Source: JAFAMS01 sp963715815
GTDB lineage: Bacteria > Vulcanimicrobiota > Vulcanimicrobiia > Vulcanimicrobiales > Vulcanimicrobiaceae
NCBI GenBank assembly: GCA_963715815.1
Contig: OY970278.1
Location: forward strand, 1,984,001-2,048,000
Direction of reading: 5' to 3'
Length of the DNA: 64,000 nucleotides
Under the pieces are notes generated by a model, which did not search any database, had not been told where the DNA came from, and saw nothing but the letters and a program-made list of their open reading frames with translations. Positions within the stretch are counted from its first letter, which is position 1, and each line of letters opens with the position of its first letter. The translations under genes and the position numbers were made by a program. Below are positions 47,216-55,675 of the stretch, one piece after another.

Positions 47216-48631
47216 TCACCCTAATCCTAAGACGTTGCGGACGATTGCTGTCTTGTGCAGGATCTCGGCGTATTCGGCTTCGGGTTCGCTGTCAGCCACG
47301 ATCCCAGCCGAGGCTTGCCAATATGCGCGTCCGTTCGCGATCGCAACGCACCGAAGCACGATGCAGGAATCCATGTCTCCGTCAAAGTCGATGTGCGCGA
47401 CACTGCCTGCGTAAAAGCCGCGTGCGACGGGTTCGAGCTCGTCGATTAGCTGCATCGCACGAATCTTGGGCGCGCCGGTTACCGTGCCGGCGGGGAACGC
47501 TGCTGCAAAGAGATCCAGCGCATCTTTTTCCGGACGAAGCTGTCCGACGACGTTCGAAACGATGTGCATCACGTGCGAATAGCGCTCGATGATCATCAGC
47601 TCGTCAACATGCACCGATCCGGTCGTCGAAACCGCACCAAGATCGTTGCGGCTGAGATCGACGAGCATGATGTGCTCTGCGCGTTCTTTTTCGTTTGCAA
47701 GCAGTTCTGCGGCGATCGCGTTGTCGCCGGCAGTGTCCTCGCCGCGCGAACGCGTCCCGGCAAGCGGACGAATCCGCGCTTTGTCGCCGTCGAGGCGAAC
47801 CAAGAACTCAGGCGACGCGCCGAAGATGGCCCAGTCGTCCGTCTCTATGAAAAACATGTACGGCGAAGGATTGCGCGCGCGAATCTGCCGGTAGAAATCG
47901 AACGCGCCGCCGCCGGAGACCTCGCTGCTGAACCGGATTCCGACTTGCAGCTGATAGGCGTCGCCTTCGTAGATAAACTCTTTCGCACGCGCAACGCGTT
48001 CGAGAAATTCAGTCTTACTCAGCGACTGCTTAACCGTTCCTTTTGCGCCCACGTTTGCCGGCGTCGATTGCTTTGCCGCCAAGAGTTTTGCAACGTAACC
48101 ATCGAGACGCAAGCCGACTGCGTCGCGTTGCTGGTCTTCGCGCGCCAAGCCGACGAGCGTCGTCTTGTGTGTGAAGTGATCGAAGATCACCCATGTCCCC
48201 GGAATGAGCACCAGCGCGTCGGGAAAAGGAAAATCTGCGGGCGGCTTCGGGCCGATGCGATCGAGCGAACGCGCCGCGTCGTACGAGAAGACGCAGACCG
48301 CGGCACCCGGGAACGGCACATCGGTGGCATTCATCTTGTAGCGCCCGATCATCGCGCGAATCTCCGAGAGTAGATTTGCTGCGCCCTCGAATGAGCGCGC
48401 TTCGAGATAGTCGAGGCCAATTAGCGAGAAACGCGAGATGCGCTCGGTCCCTTCGACGCTCTCCAATAGACACGAACGCCCCGGTTGGGCCAGGGCGATA
48501 TACGCGGAGATCGGCGTGATAGTATCGGCGACGAGCTCGCGCGTAACGGGATAGAGACTGAGTGATTCGGCCTGAAGCCGGATACGTTTACTCCCTGACG
48601 AGTTCGAGTATCGCGAGCTCGGCGGCGTCAC
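47216..48631 (-). CDS. trpE: anthranilate synthase component I
   Basis: The 471-residue chorismate-using enzyme forms anthranilate. It has the conserved active-site stretches ARIRPLAGTRSRG, AEHIMLVDLSRNDLG and FPAGTVTGAPKIRAMQLIDE, and the N-terminal feedback-site region around PISAYIALAQ...SCLLESVEG. The only normal start codon upstream of the conserved N-terminus is GTG 48631, which lies 44 bases inside rplQ. It is the first gene of the trp set and follows the ribosomal operon. Confidence 0.93.
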   Translation of the reverse strand: MTPPSSRYSNSSGSKRIRLQAESLSLYPVTRELVADTITPISAYIALAQPGRSCLLESVEGTERISRFSLIGLDYLEARSFEGAANLLSEIRAMIGRYKMNATDVPFPGAAVCVFSYDAARSLDRIGPKPPADFPFPDALVLIPGTWVIFDHFTHKTTLVGLAREDQQRDAVGLRLDGYVAKLLAAKQSTPANVGAKGTVKQSLSKTEFLERVARAKEFIYEGDAYQLQVGIRFSSEVSGGGAFDFYRQIRARNPSPYMFFIETDDWAIFGASPEFLVRLDGDKARIRPLAGTRSRGEDTAGDNAIAAELLANEKERAEHIMLVDLSRNDLGAVSTTGSVHVDELMIIERYSHVMHIVSNVVGQLRPEKDALDLFAAAFPAGTVTGAPKIRAMQLIDELEPVARGFYAGSVAHIDFDGDMDSCIVLRCVAIANGRAYWQASAGIVADSEPEAEYAEILHKTAIVRNVLGLG

Positions 48632-48944
48632 CGGGGCGGACGCGCGTCTTGGTTATCCGCGTGTAGCCGCCCGGCCGATCTTTGAGCGATGGTGCGATCT
48701 GATCGCAGAGCTTCTTTGTGACGCGGGGATCGAGCAAGTACGCCGCAACCAATCGCCGCGAGTGCAAATCTCCACGTCGCGCCTGTGTGATCAGACGATC
48801 GACGATCTTCGACGTCTCCTTTGCCTTGGTCGTCGTCGTTTCGATCCGCTCGTGCAAAAAGAACGACGTCGCCAAATTGCGCAGCAGCGCCTTACGATGT
48901 CCGTCGGTGCGTGAGAGACGTTTGTTTGCTATTTGGTGCGGCAT
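48588..48944 (-). CDS. rplQ: 50S ribosomal protein L17
   Basis: The 118-residue protein shows the L17 block KRLSRTDGHRKALLRNLATS and the C-terminal YTRITKTRVRPGDAAELAILELV. It follows rpoA as in the classical alpha operon and overlaps the predicted trpE start. Confidence 0.96.
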   Translation of the reverse strand: MPHQIANKRLSRTDGHRKALLRNLATSFFLHERIETTTTKAKETSKIVDRLITQARRGDLHSRRLVAAYLLDPRVTKKLCDQIAPSLKDRPGGYTRITKTRVRPGDAAELAILELVRE

Positions 48945-48962
48945 TACGGGCTTTGCTCGTCG

Positions 48963-49895
48963 CTACGACTGGCGCAGCGACAAACCCCTTTCATCGAGCA
49001 CGGCTTTGATCTCGTCGAGAGACTTCTTGCCGAAGTTGCGCATTTTGATGATCTCGTCCTCGGTCATATCGAGGAGCTCGGAGACTTTCGAGATGCCGGC
49101 TCGTTTGAGACAGTTGAACGAGCGAACCGAGAGGTTGAGCGTCTCGACCGGGATGTCCCATTCCGAAGCCGGAGCTGCGGCAACGGGTTTCTCTTCGGTC
49201 GAGAAGTCAATAAAGAGCTGCATCTGATCGGTGAGGATTTGCGCAGCCGTCGTCAGCGCATCGTCCGGCGTGATCGACCCGTTCGTTTCGACTTCCAGCG
49301 TCAGACGATCGAAATCGACCGATTGACCGACGCGCGTGTCGTCGACCGTGAAATTCACCTTGCGGATCGGCGAGAATATCGAATCCATCGGAATGAGCCC
49401 GATCATGTGTTCAACGTTCCGCTGACGGTCGGCCGTAACGTAACCACGATGCTTCTCGACACCGATTTCCATCGAGATTTTCGCGTCGCGCTTGGTAAGC
49501 GTCGCGATGTGATATTCCGGGGCAAGAATCTCGACGTCGGCATCGGGCGTGATGTCGCCGGCGGTGACTTCGCGGCTGCCCGAAACCGAAAGCGTCAGTA
49601 CTTTCGGCGTGTCGGTGTTCAGCTTGATTGGTAGCCCTTTGAGATTGAGCAACAGATTTGTGGTGTCTTCTACCACACCCGGGATCGTCGAGAATTCGTG
49701 CAGCACGCCGTCGATCTTGACGTACGTGACGGCAGTTCCCGGAATCGTTGAGAGTAGAATCCGGCGCAATGCGTTGCCCAAGGTAATACCAAAACCGCGC
49801 TCGAGCGGTTCGATAACGAACTTCGCGTAGTTGTCCCGCCGCTCGCGAACGTCGATTTGCGCGCCTTGCGGGGTCTCTAAAACAGTCATGGTCAT
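48963..49895 (-). CDS. rpoA: RNA polymerase alpha subunit
   Basis: The 310-residue subunit has the N-terminal assembly domain (FVIEPLERGFGITLGNALRRILLS) and the C-terminal DNA- and factor-binding domain (LSVRSFNCLKRAGISKVSELL ... FGKKSLDEIK). It starts at ATG 49895 with AAAGGA upstream at long spacing; ATG 49889 is an alternative. The 5' region contains a GGTCCCC/GGGGACC hairpin between rpsD and rpoA. Confidence 0.96.
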   Translation of the reverse strand: MTMTVLETPQGAQIDVRERRDNYAKFVIEPLERGFGITLGNALRRILLSTIPGTAVTYVKIDGVLHEFSTIPGVVEDTTNLLLNLKGLPIKLNTDTPKVLTLSVSGSREVTAGDITPDADVEILAPEYHIATLTKRDAKISMEIGVEKHRGYVTADRQRNVEHMIGLIPMDSIFSPIRKVNFTVDDTRVGQSVDFDRLTLEVETNGSITPDDALTTAAQILTDQMQLFIDFSTEEKPVAAAPASEWDIPVETLNLSVRSFNCLKRAGISKVSELLDMTEDEIIKMRNFGKKSLDEIKAVLDERGLSLRQS

Positions 49896-49984
49896 GGAAT
49901 CGTGGGTGTCCTTTGTTGCCGCTTCCGTTATCCGCCGGTCCCCCCAGGGGACCAACGATCGGACGTCTAGCGGCGGAATCTCGC

Positions 49985-50641
49985 TTAGCGAGAGTAGTAT
50001 TCTACGATGAGCTGCTCATCGACGGGAGTGTCGATTTGCTCTCTCGAGGGAAGCGACAGGACCTTGGCGGTCAGGTCGGCTTCGTTGAGTTCGAGCCATT
50101 CCGGGTGCCGGCGGTTGCGAGCAGACTCGGCGTTGGCTTGGAAGATCGTCGAGTTTTTCGAGCGCTCGACGATTGAGATCACGTCGCCGGCACGCACCAC
50201 ATACGACGGAACGTTGACGCGGCGGCCGTTGACAAGAAAGTGCCGGTGCGTTACCAGTTGCCGTGCTTGCGCGCGCGACGACGCCAGGTTCAAACGGTAC
50301 ACGACGTTGTCGAGCCGGCGCTCGAGCAGCTGCAGAAACGTGCGGCCGGTTTGTCCGGGCACGCGCGCTGCTTCGCGGAAGTAATTCTCGAACTGACGCT
50401 CGACGACGCCGTAGTATTTGCGCATCTTCTGCTTCTCGCGCAGCTGACGGCCGTACTCGGAGATCTTCTGACGCGTTTTTCCCTGCGTCTTTTGCCCAGG
50501 CGCCGTTCCACGGCGTTCAACCGCGCACTTTTTCGAGAGACAGCGGTCGCCTTTGAGGAACAACTTGATCTTTTCACCGGTCTTGCTCGCCGACGTCTCG
50601 CGGCGGCAGATGCGGCAGACGGGACCTGTATATCGTGCCAT
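49985..50641 (-). CDS. rpsD: 30S ribosomal protein S4
   Basis: The 218-residue protein has the zinc-binding form of the N-terminus with C9, C12, C34 and C39, and the S4 RNA-binding domain (FLQLLERRLDNVVYRLNLASS, ARQLVTHRHFLVNGRRVN). It is a primary 16S binder and a known autoregulator in some bacteria. Confidence 0.97.
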   Translation of the reverse strand: MARYTGPVCRICRRETSASKTGEKIKLFLKGDRCLSKKCAVERRGTAPGQKTQGKTRQKISEYGRQLREKQKMRKYYGVVERQFENYFREAARVPGQTGRTFLQLLERRLDNVVYRLNLASSRAQARQLVTHRHFLVNGRRVNVPSYVVRAGDVISIVERSKNSTIFQANAESARNRRHPEWLELNEADLTAKVLSLPSREQIDTPVDEQLIVEYYSR

Positions 50642-50650
50642 CTTCCGCTC

Positions 50651-51046
50651 CTACACCCGTCGCCGTTTCGGCGGACGGCAACCATTGTGCGGGATCGGCG
50701 TGACGTCTTTGATCAACGTGATCTCGAGACCAGCGGCTTGCAGCGAACGAATCGCAGCTTCGCGGCCTGCGCCCGGACCTTTAACGTACACTTCGCACGA
50801 CTTCATCCCGTGCTCCATCGCCTTGCGCGCGACTGCTTCTGCAGCCATCTGCGCGGCGAACGGCGTCGATTTCTTCGAACCTTTGAAACCGAGGTTTCCG
50901 GCTGACGCCCACGCGATCGTGTTGCCTAAGTTGTCGGTGATTGTAACCAACGTATTGTTGAATGACGCGTGAATGTGCGCTACGCCGTTGAGGACGTTTT
51001 TGAATTCGCGCTTTTTTCGCGCCTTCTGTTGTTTCTTGACTGCCAA
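50651..51046 (-). CDS. rpsK: 30S ribosomal protein S11
   Basis: The 131-residue protein has VAHIHASFNNTLVTITDNLGN, KSTPFAAQMAAEA, and the conserved C-terminus IKDVTPIPHNGCRPPKRRR. It is the first ribosomal gene after the four-gene insertion and is preceded by a promoter. Confidence 0.97.
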   Translation of the reverse strand: MAVKKQQKARKKREFKNVLNGVAHIHASFNNTLVTITDNLGNTIAWASAGNLGFKGSKKSTPFAAQMAAEAVARKAMEHGMKSCEVYVKGPGAGREAAIRSLQAAGLEITLIKDVTPIPHNGCRPPKRRRV

Positions 51047-51241
51047 GTCCAGACTCCGTATTTATCCTGCCCCGGGCGAAAACGAGCCGAGGTGTCGTCG
51101 CCTCGACCGAACCCGCCTGACGGAGGCTGTTCGATCTGATACGCGATCCACTCGGCGAAAGCGGACCGGTTCTCTGCTCCCGAACATTGCCGCGGACGGT
51201 CGCAAAGACATTGCCGGCCGCCCGAAGGCAGCCAACGTCGA

Positions 51242-51271
51242 AGTCTATCAAACGGCCTCGAGACCTGTCAA
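51242..51271 (-). promoter_or_regulatory. sigma-70-type promoter before rpsK
   Basis: The minus strand reads TTGACA, an 18-base spacer and TAGACT. It lies in the 230-base gap between the small membrane gene and rpsK, about 190 bases before the rpsK start. It would let rpsK-rpsD-rpoA-rplQ-trp be transcribed independently of the interrupted operon. The rest of the gap holds no gene that I can support. Confidence 0.75.
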
Positions 51272-51276
51272 TCGGG

Positions 51277-51612
51277 CTAGTGGATGCCCGCCGTGAAAGG
51301 GTTCGCCGGTGCGTTTGCGCTCGGGGCCGTAACCGGCTGCTGCGCGGACTGCGACTGAGGCTGGTTTGGGTCGGGGTTGACCGGCTGAGGCGTCACGGCC
51401 GGCGCTTGAGTGCCGCCGCCACCAGCACCACCGCCCCCGCCGCCGTATATATTCTCGGTGTCGACGGGCTGCCCCGGGCTCGCTTGCGCGACCGGTGCCT
51501 CAGTGACTCCGCCGCCGCCGGAATTCGCGTACGCGGAGATGACCATTATAAAGATAACGACGGCGATCAGCCCGCTCAGGATCGCGATGATCCCCAGCCC
51601 ACGGTTAGACAT
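51277..51612 (-). CDS. small membrane-anchored low-complexity protein
   Basis: The 111-residue protein has one N-terminal hydrophobic helix (LGIIAILSGLIAVVIFIMVI) followed by about 80 residues of Gly/Pro/Gln/Ala-rich sequence, probably outside the membrane and disordered. It is similar in layout to the next upstream gene. Both lie inside the ribosomal operon. No family recognised. Confidence 0.6.
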   Translation of the reverse strand: MSNRGLGIIAILSGLIAVVIFIMVISAYANSGGGGVTEAPVAQASPGQPVDTENIYGGGGGGAGGGGTQAPAVTPQPVNPDPNQPQSQSAQQPVTAPSANAPANPFTAGIH

Positions 51613-51680
51613 CGACTCCTAGAATTGTCCAAGAGGCCGTCCTAGACCCTGGGGTCCAGGGCGGCGCACGCTTGGAAGCT

Positions 51681-52256
51681 TTAGTGTCCCGACCCGGTCC
51701 CGGCGCTTGCGCCGCTCGTCGTGCCGGTCCCGCCTGAGCCATTGGTATTCGTATTGGTCGTCGGCGCGCCACTTGTTGCATTCGTCCCATTCGTCGTCGT
51801 TGTCGTCGTCGAGGGAGCTCCGCCGGAGCCGCCGCTTGCGGCGGAATTGGCTGAATTGCTAGCGCCGCTACCAGTCGGACCTTGCGCTCCCGAGGTGTCG
51901 CTTCCGTTCGTATTTGTAGTCGCGCTCGTATTGCTCGTCGTTGCGCCACTACCGCCACCGGAGTTATCACTCGTCGTCGTTGTCGTCGTGGTCGTCGTGC
52001 TTCCGCCCGTATTCGTCGCTGCGCCGTTCGCAGCGTATGGCGTCGCGCTCGAACCCGCGTTCTCGCCGCTGCTGTACGCGACAATCATCAGCAAAGCAAT
52101 GACGATTGCAGCGCCTGCGACGAGCGCGTAAAATTCGCGCCCCGTCCATCGTGCCACGGGATTTTCGATCGGGCCTTTGCGCTCGTCCATTTGCGCAAGC
52201 CAGTTTCTGAAACGTGTCAGTGGTCCGGGTTTGGCGGGTCCAGTTGCAGTAGCCAT
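51681..52256 (-). CDS. membrane-anchored Ser/Thr/Gly/Asn-rich protein
   Basis: The 191-residue protein has a cytoplasmic N-terminus with LTRFRNWLAQMDERKGPIENP, a single transmembrane helix (YALVAGAAIVIALLMIVAY) at about residues 43-61, and a long Ser/Thr/Gly/Asn-rich tail that could be a spacer or a glycosylated stalk. No signature links it to a function. Its location between an acyl-CoA dehydrogenase gene and rpsK is unusual. Confidence 0.6.
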   Translation of the reverse strand: MATATGPAKPGPLTRFRNWLAQMDERKGPIENPVARWTGREFYALVAGAAIVIALLMIVAYSSGENAGSSATPYAANGAATNTGGSTTTTTTTTTSDNSGGGSGATTSNTSATTNTNGSDTSGAQGPTGSGASNSANSAASGGSGGAPSTTTTTTNGTNATSGAPTTNTNTNGSGGTGTTSGASAGTGSGH

Positions 52257-52272
52257 CGCTGGAGTGTACCCA

Positions 52273-53448
52273 CTATTCCGGGCTGTGATCGATGTAACCG
52301 TCCCGCGTCTGCGGCAGCCGCCATCCCAGAATCCGCGAGGCGATTTGGGTGCGCAGCACTTGGGCAGTTCCGCCCGAGATAGTGAACATGCGCGCGTCGC
52401 GCAGCATGCGTTCGAGCGGCCGGTCTCTTGAGTACCCAGCAGCCCCGAAGATCTGGAGCGCGTCGCTCGTCACACGAAACGCTGTGTCGGCTGCCAAGAC
52501 TTTGGCGCGTGCCGTCTCGGCGATATCCGGAAATTCCCCGGCGTCTGCGCCTCGCGCCGCTTGATGAATCAGCGCGCGTGACGCCGCAAGTCCGATCGAC
52601 GCGTCCGCCAACATCCACTGCAAGCCCTGAAATTCTCCGATTGGCCGGCCAAATTGTTTGCGTTCTTTTGCGTACGCAACGGCGAGCTCGTAAGCACCTT
52701 GCGCAATGCCGAGCGCAACCGCAGCAGCGCCCAAGCGCTGCGCGTTGTAGGCTTGCATCAAGCGTGCGAATCCGCGCCGAATTCCCTCGGGCGGTACAAC
52801 CAGCATATCTTCGTGCACTTCAAGATCTTCGAAGATCAGCTCGCGTTCGGGGACTCCCCGTATGCCGAGCGCCGGCTCGCGCTTTCCGAATCGCATTCCC
52901 TTAGGCGCGCCTTCGCCTTCGGGCGCATCGGCGCGAATCGTGATGAAACCGCCGATTCCTTGATCGACGCCGTCGTGGTAGACGCGCGCAAAAATTAAGT
53001 GCAACCGCGAAACGCCACCACCGGTAATCCAATGCTTGCGACCATTGATAATGTAGTTCGAACCGCAGCGTTCGGCCCGTGTCGTCATCTCTGAAGCCGC
53101 GCTGCCGGCTTCGGGCTCTGTGATGCAGATCGCCGGCTTGTCGCCGGAAAGGACGAGCCCCGCCGCAAGCTTCTTCTGCGCTTCGGTTCCGTAGCGCATG
53201 ATTGCGCCGATCGCACCAACGTTCGATTCGACCATGATGCGCCCGGTTGCGCCGCATACTTTCGCGAGCTCCTCGATAGCCAGAACGAGCTCCAGATACG
53301 ACGCGCCCTTCCCGCCATACGCAACGGGCATCGTCATCCCCATCAAGCCCGCATCGCGCAGCGCATGAATTGCGTACCACGGATACTTTTCGGTGCGATC
53401 CGTTTCCGCAGCGCGCGCCGCAACCAGAGCGGCGACGTCCGAAATCAA
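52273..53448 (-). CDS. acyl-CoA dehydrogenase
   Basis: The 391-residue flavoenzyme has the acyl-CoA dehydrogenase signature CITEPEAGSAASEMTTRAER, IINGRKHWITGGG, ERKQFGRPIGEFQGLQWMLAD, and FGAAGYSRDRPLERMLRDAR. The C-terminal position usually holding the MCAD catalytic Glu (EGTxQI) reads GGTAQV, as in isovaleryl-type members, so the base may sit elsewhere. It starts with TTG overlapping the VOC gene stop (TTGA). Substrate unknown. Confidence 0.88.
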   Translation of the reverse strand: MISDVAALVAARAAETDRTEKYPWYAIHALRDAGLMGMTMPVAYGGKGASYLELVLAIEELAKVCGATGRIMVESNVGAIGAIMRYGTEAQKKLAAGLVLSGDKPAICITEPEAGSAASEMTTRAERCGSNYIINGRKHWITGGGVSRLHLIFARVYHDGVDQGIGGFITIRADAPEGEGAPKGMRFGKREPALGIRGVPERELIFEDLEVHEDMLVVPPEGIRRGFARLMQAYNAQRLGAAAVALGIAQGAYELAVAYAKERKQFGRPIGEFQGLQWMLADASIGLAASRALIHQAARGADAGEFPDIAETARAKVLAADTAFRVTSDALQIFGAAGYSRDRPLERMLRDARMFTISGGTAQVLRTQIASRILGWRLPQTRDGYIDHSPE

Positions 53449-53912
53449 GTCCCGAATGCGCCTTTGGCTTCGATCACTTCGCCAACGTCGTCGCGAACGG
53501 CGGCGGCGTCGTCGGGAGTGCGTCGGTACGCGATCTCGAGCGGGTTGCCGCTCGGATCTTTGAAAAAGACTGCGTAATAGCGCTCGTAAGAGTACGGAAT
53601 CTCAGGGCCTTCAATCCCTTCACCGCCCGCGCGCTCGACGATCTTTGCGAGACGATCGACATCGGAAGCTGTTTCCGCCGAGAAGCAAATTCGGTTCTCG
53701 TTGGGCTGATGGAGCGGATCTTCGTGCAACCCAAAAAAACGGCGTGAGCCGCCCTGTCGGTGCGGCTCGTAATATTCAGTTCCACCCTCAAACGCCTTGA
53801 TTTCGATCAAGCCCAGCTCTGGCATGAGCACGTCGTAGAAACGGCGCGCGCTCGCAAGATCGCGAACCCGCGCATCGATGTGATCGTACCCGGCGAAGCC
53901 TTTTGAAGGCAT
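53445..53912 (-). CDS. VOC-family (glyoxalase/bleomycin-resistance fold) protein
   Basis: The 155-residue protein has the paired VOC half-motifs: YDHIDARVRDLASARRFYD at the start, and YYAVFFKDPSGNPLEIAYR near the end. Conserved His and Glu positions suggest a metal site. It lies 19 bases after rpsM in the ribosomal operon. Substrate unknown. Confidence 0.83.
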   Translation of the reverse strand: MPSKGFAGYDHIDARVRDLASARRFYDVLMPELGLIEIKAFEGGTEYYEPHRQGGSRRFFGLHEDPLHQPNENRICFSAETASDVDRLAKIVERAGGEGIEGPEIPYSYERYYAVFFKDPSGNPLEIAYRRTPDDAAAVRDDVGEVIEAKGAFGT

Positions 53913-53931
53913 TCGCACGGGCTTCGCCGCC

Positions 53932-54336
53932 CTACTTCTTGGGTCCGCCGCTCGCTGCCGCAGCAGCCTTCTTACGGCCGCCGACCGTCTTCTTCGGACC
54001 TTTGCGCGTACGCGCATTCGTCTTCGTACGTTGTCCGCGAACCGGGAGTCCGCGACGATGCCGAAGCCCGCGATAGGATCCGATATCCGCCAACCGTTTG
54101 AGATTTGCGGCCAGATCGCGGCGCAGATCACCCTCGACCTTGAGGCCCAGCGAGTCGATCTCATCGCGAATTTTGCGCTCGTCGGCTTCCGTGAGATCTT
54201 TGACGCGCGTGTCCGGGTTGAGACCAGCGCTCTTGAGAATGCGCTTTGCCGTGGTCGGGCCAATGCCATAAATGTAGGTCAAAGCAATTTCGACTCGCTT
54301 GTCGCGCGGTAGATCGACGCCTTCAATACGAGCCAT
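53932..54336 (-). CDS. rpsM: 30S ribosomal protein S13
   Basis: The 134-residue protein has ARIEGVDLPRDKRVEIALTYI, the helix-two-turn-helix region, and GLRHRRGLPVRGQRTKTNART. Its C-terminal tail is Lys/Ala-rich and slightly longer than usual. Confidence 0.97.
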   Translation of the reverse strand: MARIEGVDLPRDKRVEIALTYIYGIGPTTAKRILKSAGLNPDTRVKDLTEADERKIRDEIDSLGLKVEGDLRRDLAANLKRLADIGSYRGLRHRRGLPVRGQRTKTNARTRKGPKKTVGGRKKAAAAASGGPKK

Positions 54337-54452
54337 TAGCCTTGCACCTGTTTATGCTTGGGGTTTGCAGTGCAGATCACGCGCACTTTGCCTTCGCGGC
54401 GAATGACCTTACATTTTTCACAAATACGTTTGACGCTTGGTCTTACTTTCAT
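54336..54452 (-). CDS. rpmJ: 50S ribosomal protein L36
   Basis: The 38-residue product reads MKVRPSVKRICEKCKVIRRE and ends CTANPKHKQVQG. It is the zinc-binding C+ form (CxxC with a later C and H). It overlaps the rpsM start by one base (TAATG) and is preceded by copy B of the recurrent element. Confidence 0.95.
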   Translation of the reverse strand: MKVRPSVKRICEKCKVIRREGKVRVICTANPKHKQVQG

Positions 54453-54502
54453 TTGATGGTGCTCCGCTCCAAGCTCCGCACCCCACGCTTTGCGTGGGGC
54501 CC
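54453..54502 (-). repeat. recurrent leader element, copy B (before rpmJ)
   Basis: On the minus strand a CCCCACGC/GCGTGGGG hairpin is followed by TGCGGAGCTTGGAGCGGAGCACC, ending a few bases before the rpmJ ATG. It matches copies A (trpG) and C (adk). The remaining 70 bases up to infA hold nothing that I recognise. Confidence 0.6.
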
Positions 54503-54573
54503 CGGACGCCAGGCCCTTTCACGATTGCGAAAGAGCACGACTCCCCGAGGTGGGCCTGAAGTTTCATTTCCTT

Positions 54574-54870
54574 CTATTTGTAGCGATAAGTGATGCGGCC
54601 ATGGGTGAGGTCGTACGGGGAAAGCTCGACGAGGACGCGGTCGCCGGGGAGAATTCGGATGAAGTTCATGCGGATCTTACCTGAGACGTGAGCAAGGACG
54701 CGGTGACCGTTCGTGAGCTCGACGCGAAACATTGCATTCGGCAGCGGTTCCACGATCGTCCCCTCGACCTCGATCGCTTCTTCCTTGGGCGTTGCGGTTG
54801 CAGCCGCGCGCGCTTCGTTCTTGCGACGACGGTCTGGTCTTCCTCCACCACGCCGGTGCCCACGTGCCAC
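54574..54870 (-). CDS. infA: translation initiation factor IF-1 with basic N-terminal extension
   Basis: The C-terminal 70 residues are a normal S1/OB-fold IF-1 (KEEAIEVEGTIVEPLPNAMF, VLAHVSGKIRMNFIRILPGD, DLTHGRITYRYK). No ATG, GTG or TTG lies close to that core. The nearest start is a GTG at 54870, which adds about 27 residues rich in Arg, Gly and Lys (RRGGGRPDRRRK). It starts four bases after the map stop codon begins, with GGAGG upstream. The extension is therefore likely real. Confidence 0.88.
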   Translation of the reverse strand: MARGHRRGGGRPDRRRKNEARAAATATPKEEAIEVEGTIVEPLPNAMFRVELTNGHRVLAHVSGKIRMNFIRILPGDRVLVELSPYDLTHGRITYRYK

Positions 54871-54871
54871 C

Positions 54872-55675
54872 TTACGCTGCAACCTCCTCAGCTGGCCGAT
54901 ATTTCTCGACGTCTTTATGCTCGTAGGTATCGCGTAAGGTGAGGATTCGCGGACCGTTTTCGGTGAGAGCGATCGTGTGCTCGAAATGTGCGGCGAGTTC
55001 TCCGTCTTCTGTGACAACGGTCCACTTGTCGTCGAGCGTTCGCACGTGCCAGGTTCCCTGCGTGATCATCGGCTCGATTGCAAGGACGAGACCGCTCCGA
55101 AGCTCGATTCCAGTACCCGGCTTTCCGTAATTCGGAACCTGCGGTTCCTCGTGCATCTTCGTTCCGATTCCATGCCCGACGAGCTCGCGTACGACGCCGT
55201 AGCCGTTACCTTCTGCATGCCGCTGGACCGCTGCGCCGATGTCGCCTAGATGATTGCCGACCTGCATCTGTTCGATCGCGAGCATCAAGCACTCACGCGT
55301 CACTTCGAGCAGGCGCATTGCTTCTTCCGAAACCGTGCCGACTGCAACGGTAACGGCGCTGTCACTCACGTAGCTTTCGAGCGTCGTTCCGATGTCAATT
55401 GAGAGCAGGTCGCCGTCCGCAAGAACGTACGATCCCGGAATGCCGTGGACGACTTGACTGTTGACCGACGTACAGATCGAAGATGGATACCCGTTATAGC
55501 CTTTGAACGTCGGGATCCCGCCCATCGAGCGAATCGACTCTTCGGCGATGCGATCGAGCTCGTGCGTCGAGACTCCCGGTTGGGCAGCTTCAATCAGGCG
55601 CGCAAGTGTTTTCGCGGTTATCTTACCGCTCTTGCGCATCAGCTCGATCTCACGTGCCGACTTAATCGTAATCAT
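54872..55675 (-). CDS. map: methionine aminopeptidase, type I
   Basis: The 267-residue enzyme removes the initiator Met. Its metal ligands are spread through DGDLLSIDIGTTLESY, GHGIGTKMHEEPQVPNYG, LAIEPMI, and AAHFEHTIALTENGPRIL. It starts with MITIKSAREIELMRKSG. It overlaps adk by four bases. Confidence 0.96.
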   Translation of the reverse strand: MITIKSAREIELMRKSGKITAKTLARLIEAAQPGVSTHELDRIAEESIRSMGGIPTFKGYNGYPSSICTSVNSQVVHGIPGSYVLADGDLLSIDIGTTLESYVSDSAVTVAVGTVSEEAMRLLEVTRECLMLAIEQMQVGNHLGDIGAAVQRHAEGNGYGVVRELVGHGIGTKMHEEPQVPNYGKPGTGIELRSGLVLAIEPMITQGTWHVRTLDDKWTVVTEDGELAAHFEHTIALTENGPRILTLRDTYEHKDVEKYRPAEEVAA

